Source: Pseudomonas sp. St316 (GTDB lineage: Bacteria > Pseudomonadota > Gammaproteobacteria > Pseudomonadales > Pseudomonadaceae). Taken from it: a stretch of DNA of 64,000 bases. The number at the start of each line of letters is the position of its first letter. Positions within the stretch are counted from its first letter, which is position 1. The notes below the pieces were generated by a model. The model worked only from the letters and a program-made list of their open reading frames with translations, searched no databases and was not told the origin of the DNA. The stretch lies in contig NZ_AP021901.1 in NCBI RefSeq assembly GCF_018325905.1, positions 2,418,001 to 2,482,000 on the forward strand, written 5' to 3'. Both the position numbers and the translations under genes were made by a program. Positions 53,065 to 60,827 of this stretch are shown here, one piece after another.

Positions 53065-53877
53065 TTAGCCTTTGTGCGAGCCTGTAGATCCCGGTCGTCG
53101 GCAATCAGGCCCGATAACGCGCGGCGGGCTCAGCATCGAGAAGCCCTGGGCAAGAGCCCCACGTGCTTGCTCGAACGCCTCCCAAGCGGACGCCTCCGGT
53201 ACTGGCGGAATCGTCACGAGTTCTTTGCGGTCAAAACCTACCAACGCCGCATCGACAAGGTCCTCGACCTCCATCACGTCGGGCACCTTGCTGATGTCTG
53301 CGCCAGACCGCTCGTAAATTTCGGTGCGTGTCGCTGCTGGCAAAACTGCCTGGATGTACACGCCTTTGGCGTTGACTTCGGCGGCCAGACTTTGCGAGAA
53401 CGTGAGTACATAGGATTTAGTGGCAGCATAAATGCCTGGCGAATACTCAGGCAGAAGCGCCAATACCGACGCGATGTTGATGATGGAGCCGCTACCGCGT
53501 TTGATCATTTCGCCGATGGCCGCCGATGCAAGCATCGTGGGGGCCTGAACGTTCAATTGCAGCAGCTTGTTCATGTCTGTGGCGCTAGCCTGCTCAAAGC
53601 TGCTGTTCAAGCCTGCCCCTGCGTTGTTGACGAGAATGTCGATGGTCGGCTGCGTGCGCAGGCGCTCGGCGACCTTGCCGAGTTGAACGGCATCGGTCAG
53701 ATCGGCCGTGAGAACCTCGACCGCCACGCCATGCTGCTCGCGAAGTTGATCAGCCAGAACATTGAGACGATCGGTGGCACGGGCGACGAGTACGAGATTA
53801 TGGCCGCGAGCTGCGAAACGGCGCGCGTAGACAGCACCGATGCCGCTGGAGGCACCGGTAATCAGAGTGGTAGTCAT
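53065..53877 (-). CDS. Short-chain dehydrogenase/reductase (SDR)
   Basis: A NAD(P)-dependent oxidoreductase of 270 residues starting MTTTLITGASSGIGAVYARR at 53877. It has the TGASSGIG cofactor motif, ILVNNAGAG, the catalytic Ser of INIASVLALLPEYS and the YAATKSYVLTFSQ Tyr-Lys pair. The Arg in VARATDR after the second strand suggests NADPH. The C-terminal extension (RPGSTGSHKG) is longer than usual. The substrate is unknown. Confidence 0.88.
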   Translation of the reverse strand: MTTTLITGASSGIGAVYARRFAARGHNLVLVARATDRLNVLADQLREQHGVAVEVLTADLTDAVQLGKVAERLRTQPTIDILVNNAGAGLNSSFEQASATDMNKLLQLNVQAPTMLASAAIGEMIKRGSGSIINIASVLALLPEYSPGIYAATKSYVLTFSQSLAAEVNAKGVYIQAVLPAATRTEIYERSGADISKVPDVMEVEDLVDAALVGFDRKELVTIPPVPEASAWEAFEQARGALAQGFSMLSPPRVIGPDCRRPGSTGSHKG

Positions 53878-53979
53878 ATCGAAATTACCCTGGTGAATGT
53901 CCAGCGGCTCTGTAGCCGGCTGTAGACATTGAAAATATGCATCGCAAGTCGAGATCTTCGGCTGCATGCAGGAAAGCGG

Positions 53980-54276
53980 TTAGCCGCGCGCGGTCAAGCT
54001 GAGCATCTTGAAGTGTTCGTAATGACCTACGCCGTTTTTCACGATGGGATCTTGCGATGTAAAAGAGGCGATATCTTCATCGTCGGCGATTTGGTACAGC
54101 GAAACACCGTATCCGCCGCCATCGTCGATCACCGGCCCGTGGGCCACGATCAGGCCTTTGGCAAGCAGTCCGTTCATATAGGCGCCATGTTGTGTCATCC
54201 ATGTCTTCTCATCAGCGGACAGGGTGGTCAGAAAATTTGCGCGGGGCGGGACGAACTTGCACAGGTAATATTTCAT
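53980..54276 (-). CDS. YciI-related (YCII domain) protein
   Basis: A 98-residue ferredoxin-like fold protein starting MKYYLCKFVPPRANFLTTLS. YCII features are the WMTQHGAYMNGLLAKGLIVA helix with His, HGPVIDDGGGYGVSLYQIAD and DEDIASFTSQDPIVKNGVGH. The His-Asp pair is the presumed active site of the family, whose reactions are poorly known. It lies between two SDR genes on the same strand. Confidence 0.82.
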   Translation of the reverse strand: MKYYLCKFVPPRANFLTTLSADEKTWMTQHGAYMNGLLAKGLIVAHGPVIDDGGGYGVSLYQIADDEDIASFTSQDPIVKNGVGHYEHFKMLSLTARG

Positions 54277-54309
54277 GGCGGTTCCTTTGGCAGTTTGTGA
54301 GTGCTTGGC

Positions 54310-55113
54310 TCAAGCTGTTTTAACGCTCTTCAGAATCGAGCCTTCAAACATCTTCGGGAGGTAGCTCTGCAGGAAGAGGATCATGCCGGTCATCTTTCCA
54401 ACCGGATTGCTGAACTTCGGCTTTTTGGTCTCAATGAGCTGGGTGATGGTGTTGATCACAGCGTCTGGCGCCTCTGCCCCATCAATCCCCTTTTGTGTCG
54501 CAGCGTCTGCCTGCTTGCGGTATGCGTTGTAGTCCGCTATTCGGCCGTTTGTTTGAGTCACGGCGTTGTGAGCAAGGTTGGTCTTGAACCATACCGGCTC
54601 AACCATGCTGACTTGAATATTGAATTGATCGAGCTCGAAGCGCAGAGACTTGAAGTAGCCTTGTACCGCATGTTTTGAGGCTGTGTAGTACGACAGATTC
54701 GGCGGGCCGATCAGGGCGACGATAGAACTGACGGTGATGATTTTTCCGTGCTTCTGCGCCCGCATACGAGGCAGCAGGGCATTGGTTACTTTGACCGTCC
54801 CCCAGAAATTGGTTTCAAACTGCTGCCTGCCCAATTCGACAGGCGTTTCTTCTGCTAAGCCCGTCACCATGTAGCCGGCGTTATTCACCAGCACATCCAA
54901 TTGTTTGATGTTGCGAAACAGCTCGTCGGTAAAGGCGCTGATGGAAGTGTCGTCGCCGATGTCCAGGCGCAGCAGTTTGAACGGAACCTTGCCTGCATGT
55001 TTTTCAGGCTCGCGGCTGGTACCGATGACCTCGAAACCTTGCTTATGCAAGCTGTTGGCGAGCAGCAGCCCGAAGCCTGAGGAGGCGCCTGTGATTAAAA
55101 CTGTCTTTTTCAT
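54310..55113 (-). CDS. Short-chain dehydrogenase/reductase (SDR)
   Basis: A 267-residue oxidoreductase starting MKKTVLITGASSGFGLLLAN at 55113. Motifs are TGASSGFG, VLVNNAGYMVTGLAEETPVE, the catalytic Ser in ITVSSIVALIGPPNLS and the YTASKHAVQGYFKSL Tyr-Lys pair. The C-terminus, KMTGMILFLQSYLPKMFEGS, is typical of a subgroup of SDRs that sit beside HxlR regulators. It is divergent from the HxlR gene. Base composition is lower in GC than the neighbours, which suggests transfer. Confidence 0.88.
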   Translation of the reverse strand: MKKTVLITGASSGFGLLLANSLHKQGFEVIGTSREPEKHAGKVPFKLLRLDIGDDTSISAFTDELFRNIKQLDVLVNNAGYMVTGLAEETPVELGRQQFETNFWGTVKVTNALLPRMRAQKHGKIITVSSIVALIGPPNLSYYTASKHAVQGYFKSLRFELDQFNIQVSMVEPVWFKTNLAHNAVTQTNGRIADYNAYRKQADAATQKGIDGAEAPDAVINTITQLIETKKPKFSNPVGKMTGMILFLQSYLPKMFEGSILKSVKTA

Positions 55114-55427
55114 TGATAGGTTCTCTGGGACATGGAAATTTTTGGAGATGGCTAAAGCTGCACACGTCTGCAAGGGGTCGTTGATCAGAGCCTTTTGCCT
55201 CATGACGCCTTCGAAGGAGGCGGCACTGGGCTAGACGTTGAGTGCATGTTGGTACTGTTTAAGTACTAAGTCAATACTCAAATGATATTTACTCGAGAGA
55301 GTCCATCAATGGAGCAGGTGCTCTACGAAATCACGTCCATGCGCCAGGGCATCTGCACGTGCTCGCGTGGACTAACCATGATGCAGGTGTTAGTATCTTT
55401 TCGGTATTAAGTGGATGCGGAAGTGAT
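55114..55427. promoter_or_regulatory. SDR-hxlR divergent region with repeated TACT/AGTA half-sites
   Basis: These 314 bases carry no gene. At 55253-55278 the half-sites TACT, AGTACT and TACT stand about 9-13 bases apart. A further pair, AGTATC-N5-GGTATT, occurs at 55392-55408, just before the HxlR start. Repeated GTAC-centred half-sites are what HxlR dimers are known to bind, so these are candidate operators for both directions. Confidence 0.45.
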
Positions 55428-55862
55428 ATGAGCCTTAAAGATTCTCCTCCAGGCATCTGCCCAATCGCACGGAGCCTTGCGGTGCTGGGCGATACCTGGT
55501 CGATGTTGATTTTGCGCGATGCGAACTCAGGATTGACGCGCTTCGATCAATTCAAGAAGAGCCTCGGCATTGCCCCGACCATGCTGACCAAACGGCTTGA
55601 AATGCTGACGGAAGAGAAGCTGCTCGAAAAGCGCCGGTACTCCGAGCGTCCGCCGCGTGATGAGTACGTGCTGACGCAGGCCGGGCGCGACTACTGGCCT
55701 GTGCTCTTTGCCATCGCCGCATGGGGTAGAAAGCATCGCGGAGACGGCGACCTGATTTGGTTTAAAGATGCTGAGAAGGGAACTGACGTAAAACCGGTCG
55801 TGATCGACGCGCAAACCGGGGCAGAGATCGGCACGCGTGCAATTCAAATGATTGTGCCTTGA
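55428..55862 (+). CDS. HxlR family transcriptional regulator
   Basis: A 144-residue winged-helix regulator starting MSLKDSPPGICPIARSLAVL at 55428 with GGAAG before it. The family Cys is present in GICPIA, followed by LGDTWSMLILRDANSGLTRF, the recognition region GIAPTMLTKRLEMLTEEKLL and the wing RYSERPPRDEYVLTQAG. The Cys suggests response to aldehydes, quinones or disulfide stress. It is divergent from an SDR and followed by a DJ-1/PfpI gene, a frequent detoxification pairing. Confidence 0.9.
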   Translation: MSLKDSPPGICPIARSLAVLGDTWSMLILRDANSGLTRFDQFKKSLGIAPTMLTKRLEMLTEEKLLEKRRYSERPPRDEYVLTQAGRDYWPVLFAIAAWGRKHRGDGDLIWFKDAEKGTDVKPVVIDAQTGAEIGTRAIQMIVP

Positions 55863-55939
55863 AGCCGTTAGTGACGTTCATGAATGCTTGAGGCAGACCG
55901 TGTCGCCAAGGGCTAAACCGCAGCAATGAGGGATATGAA

Positions 55940-56617
55940 ATGAAAGTATTGATGGTTCTGACGTCTCACGATCAACTGGGTAACACCGGCTTGAAAACAG
56001 GCTTTTGGCTTGAAGAGTTTGCTGCCCCTTACTTCGTTTTCAAAGATGCCGGCGCCGAGGTGGTTCTGGCCTCGCCAGCAGGTGGTCAGCCACCTCTGGA
56101 TCCTAAGAGTGAGCTACCCGATTTCCAAACCGAGATGACCCACCGGTTCAATGCTGACCCTGCTGCACAGAAGGCCTTGGCAACGACCGTCAAGCTCGAC
56201 ACGGTTAGCGAGGAAGATTTTGATACTGTGTTCTACCCAGGTGGTCATGGCCCGCTGTGGGATCTTGCTGAATCAAAGACCTCTATCGGTCTGATCGAAG
56301 CCTTTGAGCGCGCCGGTAAACCCATTGGCTTCGTTTGCCACGCTCCTGGCGCATTGCGACATGTCAAGTCTGCTGACGGCGCGCCGCTCATCAAAGGACG
56401 CCGAGTCACGGGTTTCACAAACGGTGAGGAAGCGGCGGTAGAACTGACCGATGTCGTGCCGTTTCTGATCGAGGATGAGTTCCAGCGCCTGGGTGGGCTC
56501 TACGAGAAAGGGCCGGACTGGGCACCGTTCGTGGTCGAAGATGGCAAGTTGATTACGGGCCAGAACCCTGCCAGCTCTGAGGCCGTAGCTAAAGCCCTCA
56601 TCGCCCAACTGAATTAA
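55940..56617 (+). CDS. DJ-1/PfpI family protein (class I glutamine amidotransferase-like)
   Basis: A 225-residue protein of the DJ-1 superfamily, closest to the Hsp31/glyoxalase III-like group. The nucleophile elbow GFVCHAPGAL gives C133 followed by H134; the conserved Glu of FWLEEFAAPY is at 25 or 26; DTVFYPGGHGPLWDL is the oxyanion loop. The likely role is methylglyoxal breakdown or protein repair. It is 77 bases downstream of the HxlR gene on the same strand, so it is probably under its control. Confidence 0.85.
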   Translation: MKVLMVLTSHDQLGNTGLKTGFWLEEFAAPYFVFKDAGAEVVLASPAGGQPPLDPKSELPDFQTEMTHRFNADPAAQKALATTVKLDTVSEEDFDTVFYPGGHGPLWDLAESKTSIGLIEAFERAGKPIGFVCHAPGALRHVKSADGAPLIKGRRVTGFTNGEEAAVELTDVVPFLIEDEFQRLGGLYEKGPDWAPFVVEDGKLITGQNPASSEAVAKALIAQLN

Positions 56618-56694
56618 ATTCAGAGCCCGGCCATCGATGCGCTCATGAACGTTGATCGGTTCGACACGGCAGGGGTTACAGTTGTAACGCAGTT

Positions 56695-58716
56695 CTAGGC
56701 GTTCGCCGCCGGCTGGCCGAGGGATTCGCGATAATGCGCTTCGTCGACTTCGGTCAAGGTTGCATAACCGTCGTAGTGATAGATTCGATGTTGGTCACGG
56801 GCGTAGCGGTCATTGAGGAATTGGAGGGTTGCCAGGTCGATCCGCTTGGCGCTCAGCGGGCGTCGGTGGCAGAACAACTTACGCGTGCCCAGTTGCAGGA
56901 AGTCGGGATGGGGCACGCGGACTTCATCAGGGTCGAATGCCACATCCAGCGGCTTGCCTTCCGAGAGAATCAGGGTAGGGCTGATGGCATAGGTGCCGAG
57001 AATGCGGGTATCGGAGGGGTGTAGTCGTTTTTTTGCCTCGCCGTAGTAATACACCGCATCCCGATCCTTGGCCCAACCATGTCCGCAGGACTCGAACGTG
57101 GCCGCTTGCGCCTTGCGAATCGGCTCCGGGGGTTGGTAAAAAATCCGGTGACAGAACACGGTCTTACCGTCAGTCAGGTAGGGCGCGCCCAGTGAGCGGA
57201 AGTGCTCCGCTGGCTCCCGGGAAAACCGTTCAGGTACCGCGGATTGGGCGTTATGGAACGGGATCAGATACAAGCCCTGGGCATCACCGCACAGGTGCGT
57301 GTCCAGCAGTTTGAAACTCGCCGCGTCCAGCCCGTTGATCACGCGACCATGGAAATACACCTGGCGGCCCAGCTCGAAACCGAGACCGATGGCCCGTAAG
57401 GGCAGTGTTTCTGCTGGCGTTTGCGATGCTTCAGGCAGGGCCTGCAGGCGGTGCCACCAATAGTCCTTCAACTGTGGATGGGCCTTGAAGTAGGGAGCCC
57501 ATGTCTCTTGCATGGCCGCATCGATGATGCCGCCAGAGCCCAGCGGGCCGTGCTTGTCACCGACCAGCACGGGCGAGTAATCCTGGTCATTGCGATAGAG
57601 CTGGGTCACTACGAAGCTTTCTACGTCGACGTCAAGGCGCTTCTGGCGCCTGTAGACGTGCTGATGATCACGGTAATACTCGAACCCCAAGTGGCGAAAA
57701 CTCGGACCATGGGCATCACGCAAGCGGGTTCCGGCGGCGTAGACGAACGTGTCGTCCACGGCAAAATAGTCATCCTCGTGTTCGCTGGCGCTGACCACGC
57801 GGCCGCACTCATCAAACTCGGGCTGCCAGCTGTTGAGCAGGTGGAAATCGCCAACGTAGCGAATGCTCTTGCCGGTCAGGTAATAGGCGCGGTGTTGGTC
57901 TTTGGCATAGCGTTCGTTAAGCACGGTGAAGGTCGCCAGATCGGCATTGTCGATGCGATAGAAATATTCATATGAAATGCTCGAACCTTGCTGTGCTTGC
58001 ACGATGATCGACTGCCCGTCGGTGCCCCAGCGATGGGCGAGCATCTGGAAGTCGTCCGGGTTGGCGATCGGCAGCGGCGTGCCGTCTTTCTGGTGCAGGG
58101 GCTTGAAGCCCTTGTAGACCTGACCGTCGATCACTCGATAGGACGGGTGGTTGCAGTACCGCACCCGCGTCGTGGCGCGGGCGATAAATTGCCCTTGCAG
58201 AAAGAGATGCACACCATCGCTGAACAGGGCAGACGCTGAAGTCACCGAGGAAGGCGAGGCTGGCAACAAGGCCAGGCTGTCGGGTCGTGCTTGCGGGATT
58301 TGGCTGATCGCGTAGTCACCGAACCAATAGGCGCCCGTTGCGTCACGCCAGTACTGGTGGCCGAGGCTTTCCAGGTCGCTGTCGAAGCGAAACGGCAGGG
58401 CCTGCAGCGCGTGGTAGCCATGGCGCTCCCGGTAGGCTGGAAGCAGGTAGTAATCGCGCAGCATGTCGCGCAAGACCCAAGGGTTGCGTCGATGTCGCCA
58501 AACCGGCTGACCGGCCAGCAAGGGCGAGGGCGGATAATGCCCAGCGCTGGCAGACTGTGCTATCGCGCCGGGGTATGCACCTTCGGGGTTGAGCATGATG
58601 TACACATCAGGCACTTGCCCATCGCCCAGCAGCACACCGTCCATGAACGCGAAGCCTTGATGCCATTCAAGCTGCAGCGGCTCCCAGTCAGCAATAGCCG
58701 TCTCTATGTCTGTCAT
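56695..58716 (-). CDS. DKNYY-repeat protein
   Basis: A 673-residue protein with no signal peptide. It contains many degenerate DKNYY-like units: NERYAKDQHRAYYLTGKSIR, EYYRDHQHVYRRQKRLDVDV, GWAKDRDAVYYYGEAKKRLH and NDRYARDQHRIYHYDGYATL, roughly one per 40-50 residues, with conserved D-x-x-x-V-Y-x-x-G. This suggests a beta-propeller-like or stacked repeat fold. The function is unknown; related proteins occur singly in many proteobacteria and sometimes near toxin systems. The ribosome-binding site is weak. It stands alone between a DJ-1 gene and a ParD gene. Confidence 0.78.
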   Translation of the reverse strand: MTDIETAIADWEPLQLEWHQGFAFMDGVLLGDGQVPDVYIMLNPEGAYPGAIAQSASAGHYPPSPLLAGQPVWRHRRNPWVLRDMLRDYYLLPAYRERHGYHALQALPFRFDSDLESLGHQYWRDATGAYWFGDYAISQIPQARPDSLALLPASPSSVTSASALFSDGVHLFLQGQFIARATTRVRYCNHPSYRVIDGQVYKGFKPLHQKDGTPLPIANPDDFQMLAHRWGTDGQSIIVQAQQGSSISYEYFYRIDNADLATFTVLNERYAKDQHRAYYLTGKSIRYVGDFHLLNSWQPEFDECGRVVSASEHEDDYFAVDDTFVYAAGTRLRDAHGPSFRHLGFEYYRDHQHVYRRQKRLDVDVESFVVTQLYRNDQDYSPVLVGDKHGPLGSGGIIDAAMQETWAPYFKAHPQLKDYWWHRLQALPEASQTPAETLPLRAIGLGFELGRQVYFHGRVINGLDAASFKLLDTHLCGDAQGLYLIPFHNAQSAVPERFSREPAEHFRSLGAPYLTDGKTVFCHRIFYQPPEPIRKAQAATFESCGHGWAKDRDAVYYYGEAKKRLHPSDTRILGTYAISPTLILSEGKPLDVAFDPDEVRVPHPDFLQLGTRKLFCHRRPLSAKRIDLATLQFLNDRYARDQHRIYHYDGYATLTEVDEAHYRESLGQPAANA

Positions 58717-58839
58717 GTTATTGCGTCTTGAGCGTCTGATGGTTAGCCAAGGTCTACAAGTTTTGCACCGAGCTCGGCCCCTGGCGAAGCAGGCTCAGGG
58801 TGTATACCTTGGCAAATTTTGTCAAAAATAGGCGAAGTC

Positions 58840-59070
58840 ATGAGTACTATGAACATCTCCCTGCCGGACGCTCTCAAATCGTTCATAGATGATCAGGTTA
58901 GCCTGCGAGGCTACAGCACCAGTAGCGAATATGTGCGGGAGCTGATTCGCAAGGATCAGGATCGGCAGCACCTGCGCGGCCTGGTACTGGCCGGGGCAGA
59001 GTCGGCTCCCACTGCTCCTGTGAATGGCGACTACTTCGAATCTCTACGGGCCAAGGTTCGCAAGGGGTAA
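58840..59070 (+). CDS. parD: ParD-type antitoxin (orphan)
   Basis: A 76-residue ribbon-helix-helix antitoxin starting MSTMNISLPDALKSFIDDQV at 58840. The MNISLPDAL strand and the GYSTSSEYVRELIRKDQDRQ helices are the DNA-binding part, and the acidic/aromatic tail NGDYFESLRAKVRKG is the toxin-neutralising part. It looks intact. The toxin gene directly downstream is broken, so it is now an orphan that may still repress its promoter or protect against other ParE toxins. Confidence 0.85.
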   Translation: MSTMNISLPDALKSFIDDQVSLRGYSTSSEYVRELIRKDQDRQHLRGLVLAGAESAPTAPVNGDYFESLRAKVRKG

Positions 59071-59072
59071 GG

Positions 59073-59154
59073 ATGAAGGCGAAACTCGTCATTGCGCGCC
59101 TATACGCACATCAGTCGTCATCCGGCATCGGGTATCTCCCGGTACGTAACGTAG
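59073..59154 (+). pseudogene. parE: ParE toxin remnant (deleted and frameshifted)
   Basis: Two bases after parD, an ATG begins MKAKLVIAR, the N-terminus expected of this ParE type. After nine to ten codons the frame shifts by one and reads YTHISRHPASGISRYVT and stop (59101-59154), matching the mid-protein motif HIxRHPAxGSPRY. About 40 residues between the two parts and the whole C-terminus are missing. The unshifted frame runs on to 59342 but is not ParE-like. No active toxin can be made. Confidence 0.75.
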
Positions 59155-59181
59155 CCCAATCTGTAAAGATTGGGCTTTTTT
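59153..59181 (+). terminator. Intrinsic terminator after the parDE remnant
   Basis: AGCCCAATC (59153-59161) and GATTGGGCT (59168-59176) form a perfect 9-base stem with a TGTAAA loop, followed by TTTTT. Confidence 0.9.
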
Positions 59182-59227
59182 ACGTCTGGAAAATGGAACA
59201 CCAAGCCAATGGTCTACGCCGCCACGC

Positions 59228-59314
59228 TCAGAAAATGAACTTGAACAGCGCAATCACCACGATCAGGCCAATCAGGAAAATGATGCCTACGGTACCGCCA
59301 AGGAATTTCAACAT
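59228..59314 (-). CDS. 28-residue single-span membrane peptide
   Basis: A short minus-strand frame from ATG 59314 to TGA 59228 encodes a peptide beginning MLKFLGGTVGIIFLIG, then a continuous run of Ile, Leu and Val, ending ALFKFIF. Almost the whole length is one membrane helix, with Lys residues at both ends. There is a GAGAG stretch about nine bases before the start. The composition is unlikely for random sequence in a GC-rich genome. The function is unknown. Confidence 0.65.
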   Translation of the reverse strand: MLKFLGGTVGIIFLIGLIVVIALFKFIF

Positions 59315-59396
59315 AAAAACGCTCTCATTCGGATGGGCTTAATCGTCTAGACCACTACCGATAACGCTCGTTTCGTTGAATATTCATGCGGGGTGA

Positions 59397-59660
59397 TCAA
59401 TGAACCGCAAAGGACCTCGGCACCGATACATGCTCGAATTTTGCAATGGTCTTGATCCAGTAGCGGCGATAGTCCGTCTGGTCCGGTGCCAGCGGTTTGT
59501 GGCTCGACCATGGGTGCTTCGTCTTCAGGCTGGCGCGGTAGGCTTCCCATTCTTTCTGCTCGGCCACTTCCCGGGCTTTGCTCCGGTCATCGAACCAGCC
59601 CAGAACGTAAGCTTCGCCCTGATCCGTTGCGTGCGCTATCAGCAAATAAATCTCTGTCAT
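59397..59660 (-). CDS. Small hypothetical protein (87 residues)
   Basis: It starts MTEIYLLIAHATDQGEAYVL at 59660. The sequence (GWFDDRSKAREVAEQKEWEA, PDQTDYRRYWIKTIAKFEHV) looks like a small cytosolic alpha/beta protein with no signal peptide. No family I can name. It stands alone between the membrane peptide gene and the glycosyltransferase, all on the minus strand. Confidence 0.62.
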   Translation of the reverse strand: MTEIYLLIAHATDQGEAYVLGWFDDRSKAREVAEQKEWEAYRASLKTKHPWSSHKPLAPDQTDYRRYWIKTIAKFEHVSVPRSFAVH

Positions 59661-59720
59661 GACTGACCTACCGTTCTGTCCTGCACCCCAGTCGCGGGGT
59701 CTTATCCTGGGTATCGGCCG

Positions 59721-60827
59721 TTACTTGACGTTTTTGAGATTTAACGCAGAAAAACGGCGCGCCCAAAGGTGCGCCTCACGAAATTGATGAACAGTCGCAC
59801 AATCACTTTGACTGGCGAGCGCTTCCACGGCGGTTTTGCGCAAGTCGGCGACTTCATCCACGATCCAGACGCCAGGCTCCTGGTCGCGCAGGGCCATTTC
59901 GCCGAAGCGGGTGGAGATGACGGGCAGGCCGAGGGCGCGGTACTCGTAGTATTTGATCGGGTCGACCGAAGCGGTCAGGCGGTTGAGCTTGAACGGGATC
60001 AAGCCCACCGAAAACGTTGCCATGGCGGCGATTGCACTGGCGTGGGAGCATTCGGCGAGCAGCTCGATGTTGTCGGGCAATACGCAAGGCGGCGGTGTGA
60101 AGAGGGGGCCGATCAGCCGGATGCGGTTTCCAGAATTGGCCTGCGCCAGCGCGATGACCAACTCCCAATCGAACCAACGCCCCAGCGTGCCAACGTAGCC
60201 GAGTACCTGTTGCTTGGCACCGAAATCCAGGCTTTCGACTGGCGCCAGTGCGTGCATGTCACAGGCATTGAGGACCAGTTCTACCGGGTCGGTTGTGCCC
60301 AGTAGTTTGTCGCGAAGGGGGTTGGAGGACGCCAGTACTTTGCCGACTTGTCGAATGAGCTGTGCCTGGCGGCGCTCCATGGACCTGCGTGACAGGCCCT
60401 GATAAAAGGCCGGGAAATCATCCATGGCATCGTAGACGGCATGGCTTGCAGGGATGAAGGCCAGCAGTTGCAGGGCCAGTTCGGAAGGTTTTCCGACACA
60501 GATCATGCAAGGCCCTTCTGCGGAAAATGCCGCAGCCTCTTTGAACAGGTTGCGCCACAATCGCTTGAGGAGCATGGCCGAGCCCGGAATGGGCTCGATG
60601 GGTAAGCTCCGGGGTTTGCAGACCTGCAACCAAGGTGCAACGGCGACGCTTTGCTGGTCGGCAACAGGCGGCTTGCGCCTGAAATCGTTCAGCGTGGGTA
60701 AGCGCGTCGGGTACGGATCGATCCAGAGTACCGGCGCCCCGGTCTGGTTGTGATACCAGTTGACGAAGTGATGTGGGCGTTGGCTGAAGCTGGCCCATGG
60801 CACCGGGGACAGGTAGATCATGCGCAT
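59721..60827 (-). CDS. Glycosyltransferase (GT4-like)
   Basis: A 368-residue GT-B fold enzyme, probably adding a sugar to a surface polysaccharide. The N-terminal half starts MRMIYLSPVPWASFSQRPHH, a pattern seen in glycosyltransferases with an SQRPHHF motif. The C-terminal donor-binding half has GYVGTLGRWFDWELVIALAQ, the glycine-rich IRLIGPLF and VDPIKYYEYRALGLPVIST. The start at 60827 overlaps wecB by ten bases; ATG 60821 would give the common four-base ATGA overlap and is equally possible. It is the last gene of the cluster. Confidence 0.82.
   Translation of the reverse strand: MRMIYLSPVPWASFSQRPHHFVNWYHNQTGAPVLWIDPYPTRLPTLNDFRRKPPVADQQSVAVAPWLQVCKPRSLPIEPIPGSAMLLKRLWRNLFKEAAAFSAEGPCMICVGKPSELALQLLAFIPASHAVYDAMDDFPAFYQGLSRRSMERRQAQLIRQVGKVLASSNPLRDKLLGTTDPVELVLNACDMHALAPVESLDFGAKQQVLGYVGTLGRWFDWELVIALAQANSGNRIRLIGPLFTPPPCVLPDNIELLAECSHASAIAAMATFSVGLIPFKLNRLTASVDPIKYYEYRALGLPVISTRFGEMALRDQEPGVWIVDEVADLRKTAVEALASQSDCATVHQFREAHLWARRFSALNLKNVK

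Noticed and set aside
41585..59200. A second attachment site (direct repeat of the tRNA-Pro 3' end) closing the accessory region
   Set aside because: I looked for a copy of the last bases of tRNA-Pro to the right and did not find one, so no island boundary can be set from sequence reading.
59073..59342. An 89-codon frame starting as MKAKLVIARLYAHQ
   Set aside because: Only the first nine codons are ParE-like; the rest runs through a terminator and antisense to the membrane peptide, so it is a remnant and not a gene.
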